Counted from the first letter of the stretch, positions 13,992 to 26,733 are shown. The stretch is 64,000 bases of DNA from Apostichopus japonicus (GCF_037975245.1 NC_092571.1:4111001-4175000), one strand, 5' to 3'. Notes: generated from the letters alone by a model not told the origin. Numbers and translations: made by a program.

Positions 13992-14050
13992 TGTAGATGT
14001 TGTAGATTTGTACTAAAAAATAATATTTACAACAAGTAATTTTCAACAAA

Positions 14051-14330
14051 GTGGCTATTCTTACGACTAGTCGAAAGAATAATTTATAAATACGCTTGCG
14101 CAGTTGCTTTAACGTGGCTATTTTTACGACTAGGAGTACTATTTTTACGACTAGGAGTACTATTTTTACGACTAGGAGTAACAATAATTTCCGGTTAGGG
14201 TTAAGTTTAGGGTTAGGGTTACCCCTACTACATGCACAGTTGCTTTATTTACTTTACTGTGCTTGAAATTCGCCGATGTCGTAAGAATAGCTTATAAATA
14301 ATTGTTACGACTAGTCGTTAGAATAGCCAC
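14051..14330. mobile_element. 280-bp MITE with TIR GTGGCTATTCTTACGACTAG
   Basis: The left tip (14051) and right tip (ending 14330) are inverted copies with one or two mismatches. Inside are three tandem copies of TTTTTACGACTAGGAGTAC and a short telomere-like patch (TTAGGG words at 14195-14221). A target duplication is not clear. Confidence 0.65.
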
Positions 14331-16130
14331 GGCCAATTGTCAAAGCCTGCTGCTCGTCTAATCCTAGGCTGAACAGAAACTGCAACTTGCAAGTGTCTAG
14401 GGCCTGTCGTCTAACTTAGTAACTAACACACATGTGAATTACTGCACTTAAGTTAGGTAGGCCTAACAATTAGATTAGACTATGGCAAATCAAAGTTGCA
14501 CATGATCGTAATACAGCCTAGTCTAGAAGGCTACTTTATGTAGGTTAGACCGAGCCTTACTTACTTCGGCGTAATATATTAGTCTACGGTAGCCTAAACG
14601 TAAATAACATAGTAAGACTAGCCTAACGTTAGCTCTAGCCTAGGAAAAGTAGGATCATATTATACTTATCAGTAGGCGAGCATAAGTTTAGACCTTGGGA
14701 TTTCAACTATATAAATATTCAGAGTTGCTTGCAGTGTTCATTACCAAGATATCAAAATCTTTCGTGGTATTTCAATTTGGAACATGAATTGCGGTACTGA
14801 TGGAATTGTACACAATCTTTGTAAGCGCACGTTAATCACGATAATACTAATGATGTCATCAACGTAAACTTGGATTGGTTGCTACGGGAAGCGGTGTACT
14901 CGTGTGTAGTCAAGTGTATGGTACTAATATACACTGAAGTGAAACAGTCCACCGCCGTCAACTTAGTAGCTCGCGGCCCACACATTTATACAGGCGCAAC
15001 AAGACTTTCTCGGGGAAAGCGAAATTGAGATAATAAATATACCGTTCAGAGGAGGTGACTATAAGTTGTCTTTGAGAACTTTTGGTCAAATGGAGGTTGA
15101 TTAGATGCAGAATGGTGCTATTTTTTAACCTTACGTATGAAAGATGAAGAATTTTCAACTTACGCCGTGGGCCGAAGTAGGAAAAGTGATCTACAAATTA
15201 ACTTTCGTTGCAAAGTCACGGTATCTACATGAAACCCATTATATTTTATTAGCAATATGTATTATTTTCCAAAATCAGTTGTTCCCAAGCGTCAATATTG
15301 CACATGAATGTTTTTTATGCCAAAATGGCGGCAATTTCCCCATACATATCGTGCACAAAATAGAATAGGCCACAAATACCATAAAATTGATCAGAAGGAG
15401 AATCTACCTTGATGTTGAGGTTCCGCCGGCTATTTTGAACATATGTACCATGATAATTTGTTTTTTGGGGGAGGGGAATCTACCCAAGGTCATAAAGCAC
15501 TAAAAACAGAATAGAGGGCGCTGTCCATTTCAGTATATCAGAGCATTGCATACTGCTATGCGAAAAATTATAACTAAAATTACTTCGCGATGCTTTTTAT
15601 TGTAATTACATGGAAGATCTATCATAACTTCTGGTCATGTGCCAAACATCATTCTCAATTAGGTTGTTCGTCATAAACATGTTCATGTCATAAAATGTAC
15701 ATTAGGGATTTCTTGCATTATTCTGTCTGCTGATAGGAGGGGGACCAGTTCCTTCCCCCTTGATTGTATTATGGGGGATTTAACCCCTATACAATACCCC
15801 AAAGAGTATAAGTGATTGCGCACCTGTCGCAAATATCCTGAACGGACTGAATGACAGCATTAGGACAATATCATATGAAACTACTCATGGTATATTTGGA
15901 TTGAGGATAATTCTTTTCGCGTGAATGTTGTTATCCGTAATTACATTTGTCACTGACAACACTGGCCTTGCCTGTATCTTAATTTGCGTCTTTGTTACTT
16001 GAAAACGCATGGTAATAATAATAAAAACAAAGAAAAGTGGGTGATCTAAACGTAGGAATTCTTGGTCTAACCCCGGCCCACAGACAACTCATTACAATTT
16101 CACACACACTGACACACGCATACACCGACA
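14331..16130. other. no gene recognised
   Basis: AT-rich DNA with several short ORFs that lack family resemblance. TAGGCCTA-type words are present. Nothing else stands out. Confidence 0.4.
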
Positions 16131-16269
16131 CACATTAATATATACATAAATATAAATATATATATATACATACATATACATATATATATAGGCCTATATA
16201 TATATATATAGGCCTATATATATATATACATATATATATATATACATACATACATACATACATATATAT
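16131..16269. repeat. (TA)n/(CATA)n microsatellite
   Basis: Alternating TA and TACA runs interrupted by two GGCCTA words. It abuts the left tip of the next element. Confidence 0.9.
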
Positions 16270-18341
16270 ATGGTCAATTCCATGGTGACTCGCGTGACAT
16301 TTTTACTCAAATTCCTCTCTATTTGATATCATTTAACAAATAAAGAAATTACCTGGGAGAAAAGCATTAATGTAGCAGTGAATGTACGCCTTAATGCTTA
16401 CAACAGTAGAGAAAAAATATTTATACCTCAAGTATTGGGGGTGATATTGGCGAAAAACTAAATGTGACTCGCGTGACAGTTACTATTAGCAAAAATCAGA
16501 ATGCACACACAAATGTTCGATTTCTTATGTCTTATTGAAATTTTTCCAATCACTTTTTATAATCATACCGAAGTTGAAAAATACCTCTACCTCAATTGCT
16601 ATGCAACTTTGAAAAAAAGTTGTAACGCATGAAAATAACGATGAAGATGTATTGTGACTCGCGTGACAAGAAAACGTGACTCGCGTGACAAGTTCACTTT
16701 TCGGATAGTTCTAGACCAAATGCAGTAGTGAATTGAAGGTACAGATCTTGCATAGTGAAATATAACATTCATTGGTCTAGAAAGTGTCCAAAAGGTACTT
16801 CCCTTGGGAATGTCCAGATAATATTAATGTCCCCGAGTTACCTTCATGACTGCAGACAGTAGGTAATATACTGTACGGGTAGTACAGTTGTTCAGGCAAT
16901 ATATTTTGTCAATTAATATTTATAACAATATTTAGTCTGTTGAAGTCACTCATTTGAAAGTTATAGAAGAAACAGATCTATCAAAATGTGATTCAAATTA
17001 CCATTCTCATTTGTCATATTTGAATAAACCAAAAGTGTAATATTTGAGAAGATACATTCGCTCATAGGATTTTGTGATAATTGAGCAGTTAAGACCTTAA
17101 GGTTGTCAAGTCATAGCACATGGCATTGCCAGATACAAATATAGATTATGTTTTAGTATAATACTAAAAAATCAATGACATGTGCTAACTTTCCAAATGT
17201 GGTGATAAATAGGCATTATATCGCGAATAAATATTCATGATTTTAAATTCTGATATTTCAAATGAAATTATGATGATTAGTTGCATTATGTGTGCCCATA
17301 TTATTCAAGTTGCCTAATTAAAGGGGAATGCATATATGATATCTTTAATCAGTGATTCATTCATCAAACTAGATAACATCCCTGTAATTTTCACACAGTA
17401 AATAGGTAGAAACACTATCTTGATTTGACGTGACTCGCGTGACGTGACTCGCGTGACATTCCTAAAGGGTGATTTTCTGCAAAATTTGAATATCTTCTGA
17501 AAAGGAAAATTCAGTAATCCTTTTGGTATCTATGTGAAGACTTGATATTCATTATTTTGGAGTAAAACTATTGTGCAGGCAAGGAGAAAAAAAAAAAAAA
17601 ACAGTCAATTTTGTGACTCCGTAACAGTAAATCGAGAGTGTTTACTGTTTTCTATTTACCACTGTTGTCTAATGCCTTGATGTCAAAATAAAATTGAAGT
17701 TATTAAGTGAGCACTATGCTATAGCAAATATAATTAGTCCAACACACAGTAAATAGGTAGAAACACTATCTTGATTTGACGTGACTCGCGTGACGTGACT
17801 CGCGTGACATTCATAAAGGGTGATTTTCCGCAAAATTTGAATATCTTCTGGAAAGGAAAATTCAGTAATCCTGTTGGTACCTATGTGAAGACTTGATATT
17901 CATGATTTGGAGTAAAACTATTGTGCAGGCAAGGAGAAAAAAAACAAAAACAGTAAATTTTGTGACTCGCGTGACAGTAAATCGAGGGTGTTTTCAAATC
18001 ACCACTATTGTCTAATGCCTTGATGTCGAAAAAAAATTGAAGCTATTAAGTGAGCACTATGCCATAGCAAATATAATTAGTCCAAAAAACTGATAATATC
18101 TATGATTACTATGTACAAATCTGCACAAAATGAAATTTCACTGTATTTTTCATAATTTAGTTACAACGGGAACCATTTGTTATAACCGACCTCATAATCA
18201 AACAAATGATGTTTCGGGGGTGAAAAAATTATTTTTAGTAACTACAAGTATTCTATTTATTGGAAACTGGTACAATTTTAATGTACAATGATTTTAAATT
18301 TTTTGGTATGATGTTGACCTTATCATGGAATTGACCATATG
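16270..18341. mobile_element. 2.07 kb element with nine GTGACTCGCGTGAC motifs
   Basis: The ends TATGGTCAATTCCATG (16270) and its inverse CATGGAATTGACCATA (to about 18341) make 16-bp terminal inverted repeats. The motif GTGACTCGCGTGAC starts at 16285, 16464, 16654, 16676, 17430, 17444, 17781, 17795 and 17962. A damaged copy lies at 17613. All are in one orientation, and two are exact head-to-tail doublets. A block of about 250 bp at 17399-17640 is repeated at 17745-18000. No ORF of note is present, so the element is presumably non-autonomous. The family is not recognised. Confidence 0.7.
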
Positions 18342-18925
18342 ATATATATGAGTACTTGGTATTTATGCTTATACTGAGTCAAGAAGGCAAGGTATGTTTC
18401 TGATTACTTATACGGTTAAGGATAATTGAATAAAATTAAATACCGTACGATTTATAGATTTGTAGTCTGTGGAGATACGAGGTGATGGAGGGGGGGGGGG
18501 GTCATGGTAAGTCTAAAGTCATCTTAAGTATACATTTAATTTAGTAGGCAAGTGATACAATATATAATACATAGCCTATTATGTAAATTCACAGACCAAT
18601 AGATAGTTTAAGTCCTTAGGCCTACTTATTCCAATAAACGTTTTGGAACTATTTGTTTGTTTGTATACATTGTACGGTATAGCACGCCTTACAACAGACA
18701 GACCGGCGTAGTTGTATAAAACTGAGACGGTACCGTATACTAGATACTTTAATATCATTGTGTGAAGTTGAAAAGGTGGAGGCAATGTATATTCCTACAC
18801 CCCTGGATCCGCGTAAAATCCCTGACTTGACGCCCCCCCCCAACTGACCATGGAGGTGGGTGCATGTACCCCCCCCCCCCCACCCAACCACCCCACGCCA
18901 CCTCAGTATTGTTCTCGCCACTGAC
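18342..18925. other. no gene recognised; G- and C-runs
   Basis: Contains a 12-base G run near 18490 and C runs at 18832-18841 and 18870-18882. Short ORFs across the C-runs are compositional artefacts. Confidence 0.4.
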
Positions 18926-19314
18926 CTGGATAGAGTATGGTGATTAGGCGGTAAGTGTGTTGCAGGAGGTGAGAACCTTGATTATCAATGTAATCAACAG
19001 CCAGAGATAAATGATAGCTACCAGTATCACGTGGTTTCAAATTTAGGATGGAGAAGGTAAAGATGAACGCATGTAACTGAGATTTCCGCAGGTAGCTCTG
19101 ATGATCCACTTGGAATAAATAACGGTTCACGGTATGATTTTCATGCAACCAGAGCATTCCGCTGTACACAAAAGTAACTCGAGAAGAGTGTTTATTGGCA
19201 GCCGTCTCAGTGAAATTTAATTCCAATCTAAATACATGATGTACATGACGTAGATAAGAAAGAAATACTTGGAAACGAAAAGAAGCATCCAACATCGGTA
19301 TAACAGTTCGTTGT
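18926..19314 (-). CDS. candidate extracellular Ig-like exon (cysteine-free)
   Basis: An open stretch of about 129 codons is bounded by an acceptor (TTGCAG before 19314) and a good donor (CCAG/GTCAG at 18926). Its C-terminal part reads FTFSILNLKPRDTGSYHLSL, and the D-x-G-x-Y pattern is typical of the F strand of Ig V/I-set domains. Two N-glycosylation sequons (NFT, NHT) suggest a secreted or surface protein. There is no cysteine, so a classical disulphide is absent. The exon begins in phase 2 and ends in phase 1, which is unusual for Ig exons. A signal-peptide ORF directly upstream is in another frame, so either an intron or an indel separates them. It could be a chance ORF. Confidence 0.35.
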
Positions 19315-19446
19315 CTGCAAGTTTAATCCATTTTGACAATTATGGCCACAACCAATAACATTTGAATATGCTATGCAACTCACTGCTATGAATAAGAAAA
19401 GTAAAGGTGAGTTGGAACCCATTGTGCAAGAAGAAAACTTCTTCAA
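19315..19446 (-). CDS. candidate signal-peptide segment upstream of Ig-like exon
   Basis: From the methionine at about 19422 the frame reads MGSNSPLLFLFIAVSCIAYS, a good signal peptide, followed by a short Cys-rich stretch (GCGHNC). It runs into the next ORF out of frame, and no phase-2 donor that would join the two is visible. It is either a broken gene or an artefact. The link to the Ig-like exon is an inference from position alone. Confidence 0.25.
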
Positions 19447-20510
19447 GTAAGGTGAACTGACGTTAGTATATAAGTCCTTGTCCAGACATCGTTAAATCAT
19501 ATAAATATTCGATTAGACGCTTTAACGAGTGAGCAAACAAAATGTTGTTCTTCAGAGTACCATTCACAACAGAGTATCTATAAATGTAATATGACCAATC
19601 TTGAATGTAGACGCATGCGTACATATGAAAGACAATGACAGAGAAACCGCGATGCATTAATGTACGGAAGAGATGATGCCATAACTTCATGATGGTGAGT
19701 GTGTCGCAAACCACCGTTAAGAGTTGTCCGAGGCGTTTGCAACTGACAAGGACGATTTCGATGAAAGCAGGTAGTTTGCAGGCTGAAAACGGCCTCAAAA
19801 CGTCCGAAGCGATGCACCCTGTCGCAAACTCGCAAATATGTTGTATATACGTCAGACCTATTCGGCTCCGACTGGACGATCTTTATATGTCTACATGAGA
19901 ATTTGAAAGTATTCATAGTTTAATACGGGACATTTAGCTAACAACGTTGATTTGAAACCCAAATGGCATAGGTTGTCGTGACCAGTCGTTTAGTTAATGT
20001 CCTTAATAGTCTCGACATCCGTTTGTATTCAATTATATATTATGTTTCGTCTCTATTTCCCTTTTCTAGATTTTTTGTCGTGTTTTTTCTTTTAAAAAAA
20101 CACATTAATTACAGAGAGTTGTGCTGAGATAACTTTACAAATTGACAACTTGAAATTCACATGAGTCTGCAGTATTGCTCTGAAAGTTAAGTTTAAGTTT
20201 GAGTTTGAAAGCCGATCTGTTATATGTGCAATTCCTTGTTGCTTTTTGATCAAGTTTGGGCAAAGACACACAACATTATGCTTTATCTCTATAGGTATAG
20301 ATGTAAGATATAGTTACTCCGGAACAAACTATTTTTCATAATGTATTCAGAGAGCCATTTTCTTTTTTAATCAATTCATAATGATAAACATGTATAATAT
20401 GCAAGGGTATGCCCCTATATTTGTCTGAGGTCAAACATGTGCTAACTTTGAATACCAATTTAAATTGATCTTTTGTTATTAATTTTAATACTAGTCATAG
20501 AATGGAAATG
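19447..20510. other. no gene recognised
   Basis: Overlapping ORFs at 19463-19916 on both strands show no family resemblance and no consistent splice signals. The rest is AT-rich and featureless to the left end of E1. Confidence 0.35.
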
Positions 20511-21377
20511 AGAGACTGAAATTTCAGTCTAATCGACTGAAATTTCAGTCTAATGATGGATGGGATAAGGGATCAGACTACTTAGACTGAATTCCAGTCT
20601 GAAATGTAAAGACTGAAGGTCAGTCTTAATTAGACTAAATACTCTTCAGTCTAATAGACTGAAAATCAAACCACTTTAGACTGAACAGTCAGCAGTTTAG
20701 ACTGATTTATTGCAGCACCAGTCTTAATAAGATTGAATACTTTCAGTCTATAAGACTGATATCAGACTGAACAGTCGGTCCTTTAGACTGAATTATTACA
20801 CATCACAGCTATACTGTCAATTTTATAAATTGCAAATTCTGGATTGAACAAGCTTTTCTATAGATCCTCCGTGTTGGCTAAGTGCTGGAATTCTTCAATA
20901 AAGATGCAGTTAAGGTCATCAAGACAACATTCAATGATCTGTTAATGCAGGGGAATTTACTGAAAGGTGCTACTTCATGGAGTGACTTCACCTTCACATC
21001 CAATCATGTTAGGCTATAAAGACCAGAAAATCATTGTGACAGTCACACACAAAGTACATTAAAAATGTTATTCCATCAAGAAATATAATTGTCAATATCC
21101 ACCGAACAGTAATTTTATTCCCACTAACCCACTTATATATTCTTATATAATTTTTAATATATTAAAAAAAAAACAGTAATCAAAACTACAATATTCTGAG
21201 GGATGTTCAACAAAACATGTTATCTTTGCAACAAACGTTCAAATTATAAAGATACTTTACATAGCAGTGACATATTTTCAGTTCAATATTAATCTGTCAA
21301 ATTTCTGCTTGAATTGGGCCTGGATCTAAAATGTTCTTTAATTTTTTTGGAAAGGATTAGGTGAGCTGAGAACAGAT

Positions 21378-21480
21378 CAGTGGTGTCGCCAATGGGTGGC
21401 CTGGGGAACCCCTCCCCCGAGAAGGAATTCACAAATAGACATATCACCAACCAAGATTCAAATGTCTGGCAACACCACTG
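21378..21480. mobile_element. 103-bp MITE, hAT-like tips
   Basis: Tips CAGTGGTGTCGCCA and TGGCAACACCACTG are inverted with one mismatch. The flanks GAACAGAT and TAACAGAA agree at six of eight positions, a possible worn 8-bp duplication. Non-coding and nested in E1. Confidence 0.55.
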
Positions 21481-23298
21481 TAACAGAAAGCACTTTAAAT
21501 TCTTTGTATGTCACCACCAGGTGGTAATACCCTGGAATTCATTGACAACACAGCTGTAAATTGAGTGGTTATATACCCAGCTGATCCCATCTCCCGATCT
21601 CACTGAACTTTAAATTTTCCACTGTAAAGGATATAGTAACTATACGATCCTGCCGTTACAAAAGGGATATGATGGAAACACGACGATAGTACAATGGATC
21701 TGGTACATTGCCTTTTTTCCAGTTGTGAATCATTAATGTATAGTAGCAACAATTTTCTTAGAATGATTTCAAAATGGGGAAAACATATGACAAATTTTCA
21801 GCAGGTTATTTATAAAATATTAGGAATGGTCAAACTATATATCAGTGCGGTGAACATTTAATACTTTGTGTTTCAATGATATAGATTGGCGATTGCTGAA
21901 AGTCATTATCCAGAACACACAAAACAAAATGTTACAAGCAAGCAGTTGACAGAATGGCACAAACTTCATAATGGCTATTAGATAAACATGAATTATTATA
22001 TACTGCATTCACGATTTCATGATATGGCATTCATATAAAGCAAATTTGTATGCAAAAACAGTACATGTGACTATTATACCACCCTCAATTATTTCTTAAC
22101 TTTCTGATAGTAATCATATATAGTGATTTTGATTGGGATTTCAATCAAATTTTAAAGTTTTATAAATTATCTCACGTGAATCCTTTAATGTCGGCCTCTA
22201 GCTGAAAAAGAAATGTCACTCGAGAGTCGACTAAAAAATTGAAAACAGTTTTGACTCATTACATCACTAAAATTTAAAAAAAATGGGGGGGGGGAATAAT
22301 GAGGAAAGGATATTCTCAAATGGAATTTTCTACAGTTACTGACTTTATAATAATCAGGTTACTTGCTTTTCATGGAACAAATTATGGAATATTGTGCACA
22401 ATAAATAATATTAGCTTAATTAATTGCTTAATTAAATAAACCTTCAACATAGTGAGTGCAGTGAAATGTAGGAACATTAAAGTAAACATTAAAATAACAT
22501 GCTCGAAAAATCATACAACAAAGTTTTTTTGGCAACTAGGTGTTTGTTTAATTACATTCATAATTAGATCAGTATCATTAAAAAACATTTTTAAAAACCA
22601 AAAATCAAATAAATATTTATTTCTGGAGCCCTCCCTATTCATATAAAACTGTTTGTAAACTCCGGGTAATCAATTTAACGTTTTAGGGTATGTGTTAGTT
22701 ACTCCTTAAAGGCATTGAAGATTTGTCCTAAACAGCATGCAGCCATCTGAAAAAGTTAACTTTCTGTTGCTTGCAAGTGATGTTTGTTCGTGTCGCTAAA
22801 AAAGACAGACAGTAATGAAACGTGATACCTTGATATCTTTAGCTGGACCTGAGATGTTCATCGCTGTATCGTTTATACACTGTAATGTGGGTATTGACCG
22901 TAGCTGTATGTACTGACTGTACACTAGTGTCTAATTACCGACGGTAGCAAGCTGTGTTTGTATTTTCTGGGATCGATGGCAGTGTCTAACACTTCTGTTA
23001 CACCTCATTCGAAACTAGGTCAGATTACCGGCATTAGACGTTCTTTTTGCGCGAGTCTTCACACCCTTTTAAAGCTTCTCCATGCTGACACACGTGGTTC
23101 CGGACTACAGAGCAATAAAAAAGTAACATTCACTCCTTGAAGTAACTCCATGCTGGCTGCCCTTATAGATGTGGCATGGATACGGACGAGAGACTTCACT
23201 TCTGTTGGTTGCAAAATTCCATACACCATGGAAGCATGGAACTCACAAAACTAGTGTTGTAGAGGGGGAGCATAGTCTATGTTAAATGTATGTTCTAC

Positions 23299-24884
23299 GC
23301 CTCTGTCCCAGCTGGAATGGCCAGTTTATCTGCCACAATGAAGAATTGTTTGGGGTTCAATTCTGGTCCGAGAGATAGGATGAAAGGCTGTCAATATTGT
23401 CCTTGTCTGCCCTGTGCTGCACTCTCAATATCTGTGCCCTCCTGTTTGGTGAAGATAAAAATAAATGTGATAAAGGACAAGCAATATGGTATAAATCAAA
23501 ACATTCTTAAAAAAAGATATGTTGAGAGGTATAGAGACTAGACTAGAATAATATTTAGGAGAGAATGGAGGAACAAGAACATGACTGGCATTGTACAAAG
23601 GAGATATATCAATTCACGATAGGCAGCAATATGTCATCCATGGCGGGTGAGATGTGTTATGTGAAGGTGGATTCAAATTCAACCTAACATTTATGGGTTA
23701 TCATGTTGATTTTGGCAGGTACATGGTTACCAAGCAAGGTTTGTTGTTAGTTGTTTTCAGAAATTTCTCTTTTTAAGGATAAATTGTTCATGACATCAGT
23801 CCATTACATCAGCATAGAAAACCAGTGAACAAGGAATATGATTTACATTTTAGCCTACTGATTTCACTAATATGTCTATCTGCTTGTAAAAGAAACTGAT
23901 TTCATAACATTAGTGAATGGTAATATTACTGTAAAATCTTATAATAAAGACTGATGGCCCACTATATGTTTAATAAAATAACAAAAGCATACCAATTCTT
24001 TTCCAGTTTCCCCATGATTTAAATACAATGGTAATGGTTTAACAGAATCGTGTTAGCTTCATGCTGTAATGGCTGTAGAAGTCACTACATTTTTTCAAAT
24101 AATTAAGGGTGCTTACAATCTATGCATAATAGTACTGTGTTTTGCAATTTCTTGAGCATTATTATGTTCAAGTATTTGTTATGAGGTTAACCTAGCCTAG
24201 ATTCATTTGGGACGATCGAGTACATATTGCAGTCCTGACAAGCGTGCTTATTCGCCCGACGATTGGGTTCATATGCAGGACAGGCGGGCTAATTTGCCCA
24301 ACGATCTGGTACCGTGATAGCTTCATGCTGTAATGGCTGTAGCAGTCACTACATTTTTCAAATAATTAAGGGTGCTTACAATCTATGCATAATAGTACTG
24401 TGTTTTGCAATTTCTTGAGCATTATTATGTCCAAGTATTTGTTATGAGGTTAACCTAGCCTAGATTCATTTTGGGACGATCGAGTACATACTGCAGGACA
24501 AGCGTGCTTATTCGCCCGACGATCGGGTACATATGCAGGACAGGCGGGCTGATTTGCCCGACGATCGGGTACATACGCAGGACAGGCGGGCTGATTTGCC
24601 CGACGATCGGGTACATATGCAGGACCGGCGTGCTTATTCGCCCGACGATCGTGTTAATAGGCCCCACCAATTATAACAACAGCCTAGGCCCTATTTGCTA
24701 TAGTACAGCCTAGCTAGGCTTACCTCGCGCACAAGCCTAGAATAACTAACGTTACGAACTGCCAAGCTTTTATTCTGTATTAATTGGAAAACAACAAAAA
24801 ACATACATACATACCCTCGAACACTGTTATCACTTCTTCGTGGAAACCTTTATTTGTAAGAAAAGTTCTTAAAGACTCAGCCAT
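23299..24884 (-). pseudogene. SAM-domain-protein-3-like family gene in E1 (partial)
   Basis: Two exons can be supported. Exon 1 (24815-24884) reads MAESLRTFLTNKGFHEEVIT plus VFE and ends at a GTATGT donor. It looks like the first helices of a SAM domain. A later exon (23299-23387) follows an acceptor TTGACAG and reads PFILSLGPELNP, then FFIVADKLAIPAGTE, ending at a GTAGAA donor. The pattern P-[hydrophobic]3-S-x-G, then F/Y-x-[hydrophobic]-A-D/I, parallels the E2 gene at its exon 3/4 junction. The intervening and 3' exons were not found, so the gene is probably degraded. Family membership is inferred from memory of unnamed multi-copy fish and invertebrate proteins. Their function is unknown. 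Confidence 0.45.
24049..24655. repeat. ~268-bp direct duplication plus ~54-bp GATCGGGTACATA minisatellite
   Basis: The segment starting TAGCTTCATGCTGTAATGGC near 24055 recurs near 24320 and runs to the GGGACGATCGAGTACATA word in both copies. From 24480 to 24655 a unit holding GCCCGACGATCGGGTACATA and GCAGGACAGGCGGGCT repeats about four times. The palindrome CCCGACGATCGGG is its core. The ORFs here are repeat translations. Confidence 0.8.
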
Positions 24885-25333
24885 TGCTAATTTATAACCT
24901 TAACTCTAGCTTAGACATACGGTCGTCTGTCTCGTTCATGCCTAGCTGTGTGTACGGCGTGCGTACGTACAGTACAGCGAGTACCTGGCTAAGCGAAGAA
25001 TATAGTAGTATATATGTACACAAGTTGTAGCGCTCGTTGTCACACTTATTTTTGTGCGGCGTATTTGCAAGTTTTCGGATGACGTAGGCGCATTTCTGTT
25101 CTCTGATTGGATACATTTTTCAGTGGAATACAGAGACTGAAAATGGTAAGATGACATGCCACATGTGATTAGCTGATTGGTTAACAAAGTCAGTCCAAAA
25201 CAGCGACTGAACGGTGTAACTGATAATACAGTCTAAGTAGAGTGTTTCTCAGTCTAAACTCAGTGTATAACACTGAAAAAAAATTCAGTCTCAAAGAAGA
25301 CTGAATTCTTCAGTCTAACATTTTAAGAGAGTG

Positions 25334-26396
25334 ATCAATAACCCATGCACAAAATCTTGATATGATTACATAAAACTATAGATCAATTAGAAACAGTTCA
25401 AATGCATGGAAATATTGCTTTCGGTATTCATAACAGTTTTTATGGGATCGCGGCTCGAGAATCACACGCAGGCGCGTATGCAGGAGATATGGGGAAATGC
25501 AACCCCCCCCCCCACACACAACAAGCCCTAATTGAAACACCCTAACACCCCCTAATTAAAACATACCCACAAAAAACAAATTAACAGTAGTCTATAGTGT
25601 GGACCTAGTTATTAACCTAGCTTATAGCTTAATATGCCTCAGCATCGAATCGGTTCACGTCTAAAATGTTGTCGGGGGAGTAACCCGTACATGATAGTCG
25701 GCCTCAACAACCCCTGGCACAGAGCCTCCCTTTTATAGTCCTTCATGCGCCCTGACATGTATAGGCCTACCGCAGTCATAGGACAGATGCTCTCGTTTAA
25801 AGAACAAAGTATATAGCGTTGATATGAATATATTTCATAAATCTTCCTTATTCTTAGTATCTGATAGTGCGGCAATGATCACTGGCTATTTCCAATCGAA
25901 TGACAACAGTAATTAAGTAACGCTTTGTTTTTCGCCATTTATTTTTGACGAATTGTGTTGCACGAATTATAGGTATTGTAAACCCACCTCAAAGGATACT
26001 TTATGCACAAGTACAAACACTATAGAAATAGCCCAATCGCTTCACATTACTAAAACACAATCACCTCATATTGCTAACAAACATTACTTTCGTTACCATT
26101 CAAATAATAAGTGTTTGTCTTGTTCGCGAAGGACGTTAAAAGCCAACACAATAAAGTCTGTGCTTATAGATGTGAGAACGTCGTGTAGCCTTCACTCTAT
26201 ACTAGACTTTTTGTTTCACTTATATAAAGGTCTATCGTGACAAAATATGCGGCATATGTGTTTTTTTGGTTTTTTTATCACGTGTCTACTATATCTAACT
26301 ATTTACCAGCTGTCATCAAAATGGCCGGGTACAAAAAAAAAACCATATCTATTAGCAATGTTGTACAATCATAAATAAGTTATGAATATGTGGTTA
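25334..26396. other. spacer between E1 and E2, no gene recognised
   Basis: Contains a C-run at 25503-25513. The small ORFs on both strands show no family resemblance. Confidence 0.4.
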
Positions 26397-26398
26397 TA

Positions 26399-26697
26399 CA
26401 CTGTAAAAAAAATACCGTAAATTTTACGGTAAAAAGACTGGCAGCAATTCTGCCAACAAATGCCTGTTAAATTTATGGTAATTATTTCAATCACTGTAAA
26501 ATTGTTTACAGTTTTTAACCGTAAAAGTTACATTTTACCATAAAATTATTTACAGTTTACTGTTTTTTATTTACAGTGTACTGTAAACAATTTTACAATA
26601 TTTGAAATGAACCCGTAAATGTAACAGGCATTTGTTGGCAGAATTGCTGCCAGTCTTTTTACTGTAAAATGCACCATAACTGTTTTTACTGTAAACT
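26399..26697. repeat. subterminal hairpin at left end of E2
   Basis: The two halves are inverted copies sharing GACTGGCAGCAATTCTGCCA, AACAAATGCCTGTTA and GTAAACAATTTTACA. They meet near 26570. CTGTAAA and TTTACAG words dominate. Read alone it would be called a MITE. Confidence 0.75.
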
Positions 26698-26733
26698 GAT
26701 GGTTCAAATGAGTACATTATCATAATTTTTGTG

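Larger units (their letters stand above)
20511..25333. mobile_element. E1: unit with AGACTGAA/TTCAGTCT terminal arrays
   Basis: The left end (20511-20800) and right end (about 25120-25320) are both packed with the words CAGTCTA and TAGACTGA in both orientations, forming many small hairpins. The right tip reads inward as CACTCTCTTAAAATG. No matching CACTCT tip is seen on the left, so the left end may be truncated or is imprecise. Inside are parts of a spliced minus-strand gene related to that of E2. CACT-type ends with subterminal short repeats resemble CACTA/EnSpm elements, but no transposase is visible. The assignment is inferred. Confidence 0.55.

Noticed and set aside
14195-14221. Telomere or chromosome end
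   Set aside because: Only about three TTAGGG-type words, inside a MITE.
20880-21020. 45-codon plus-strand reading VLEFFNKDAVKV.. inside E1
   Set aside because: No family match and no convincing donor; length is compatible with chance.
22693-22746. Possible next exon of the E1 gene (reads AACCLGQIFNAFKE after a good acceptor)
   Set aside because: The hydrophobic pattern fits the family, but phase does not match the previous exon and a stop follows without a donor.
24455-24713. Overlapping ORFs of 71 and 80 codons with repeated peptides
   Set aside because: They are translations of the ~54-bp minisatellite on both strands.
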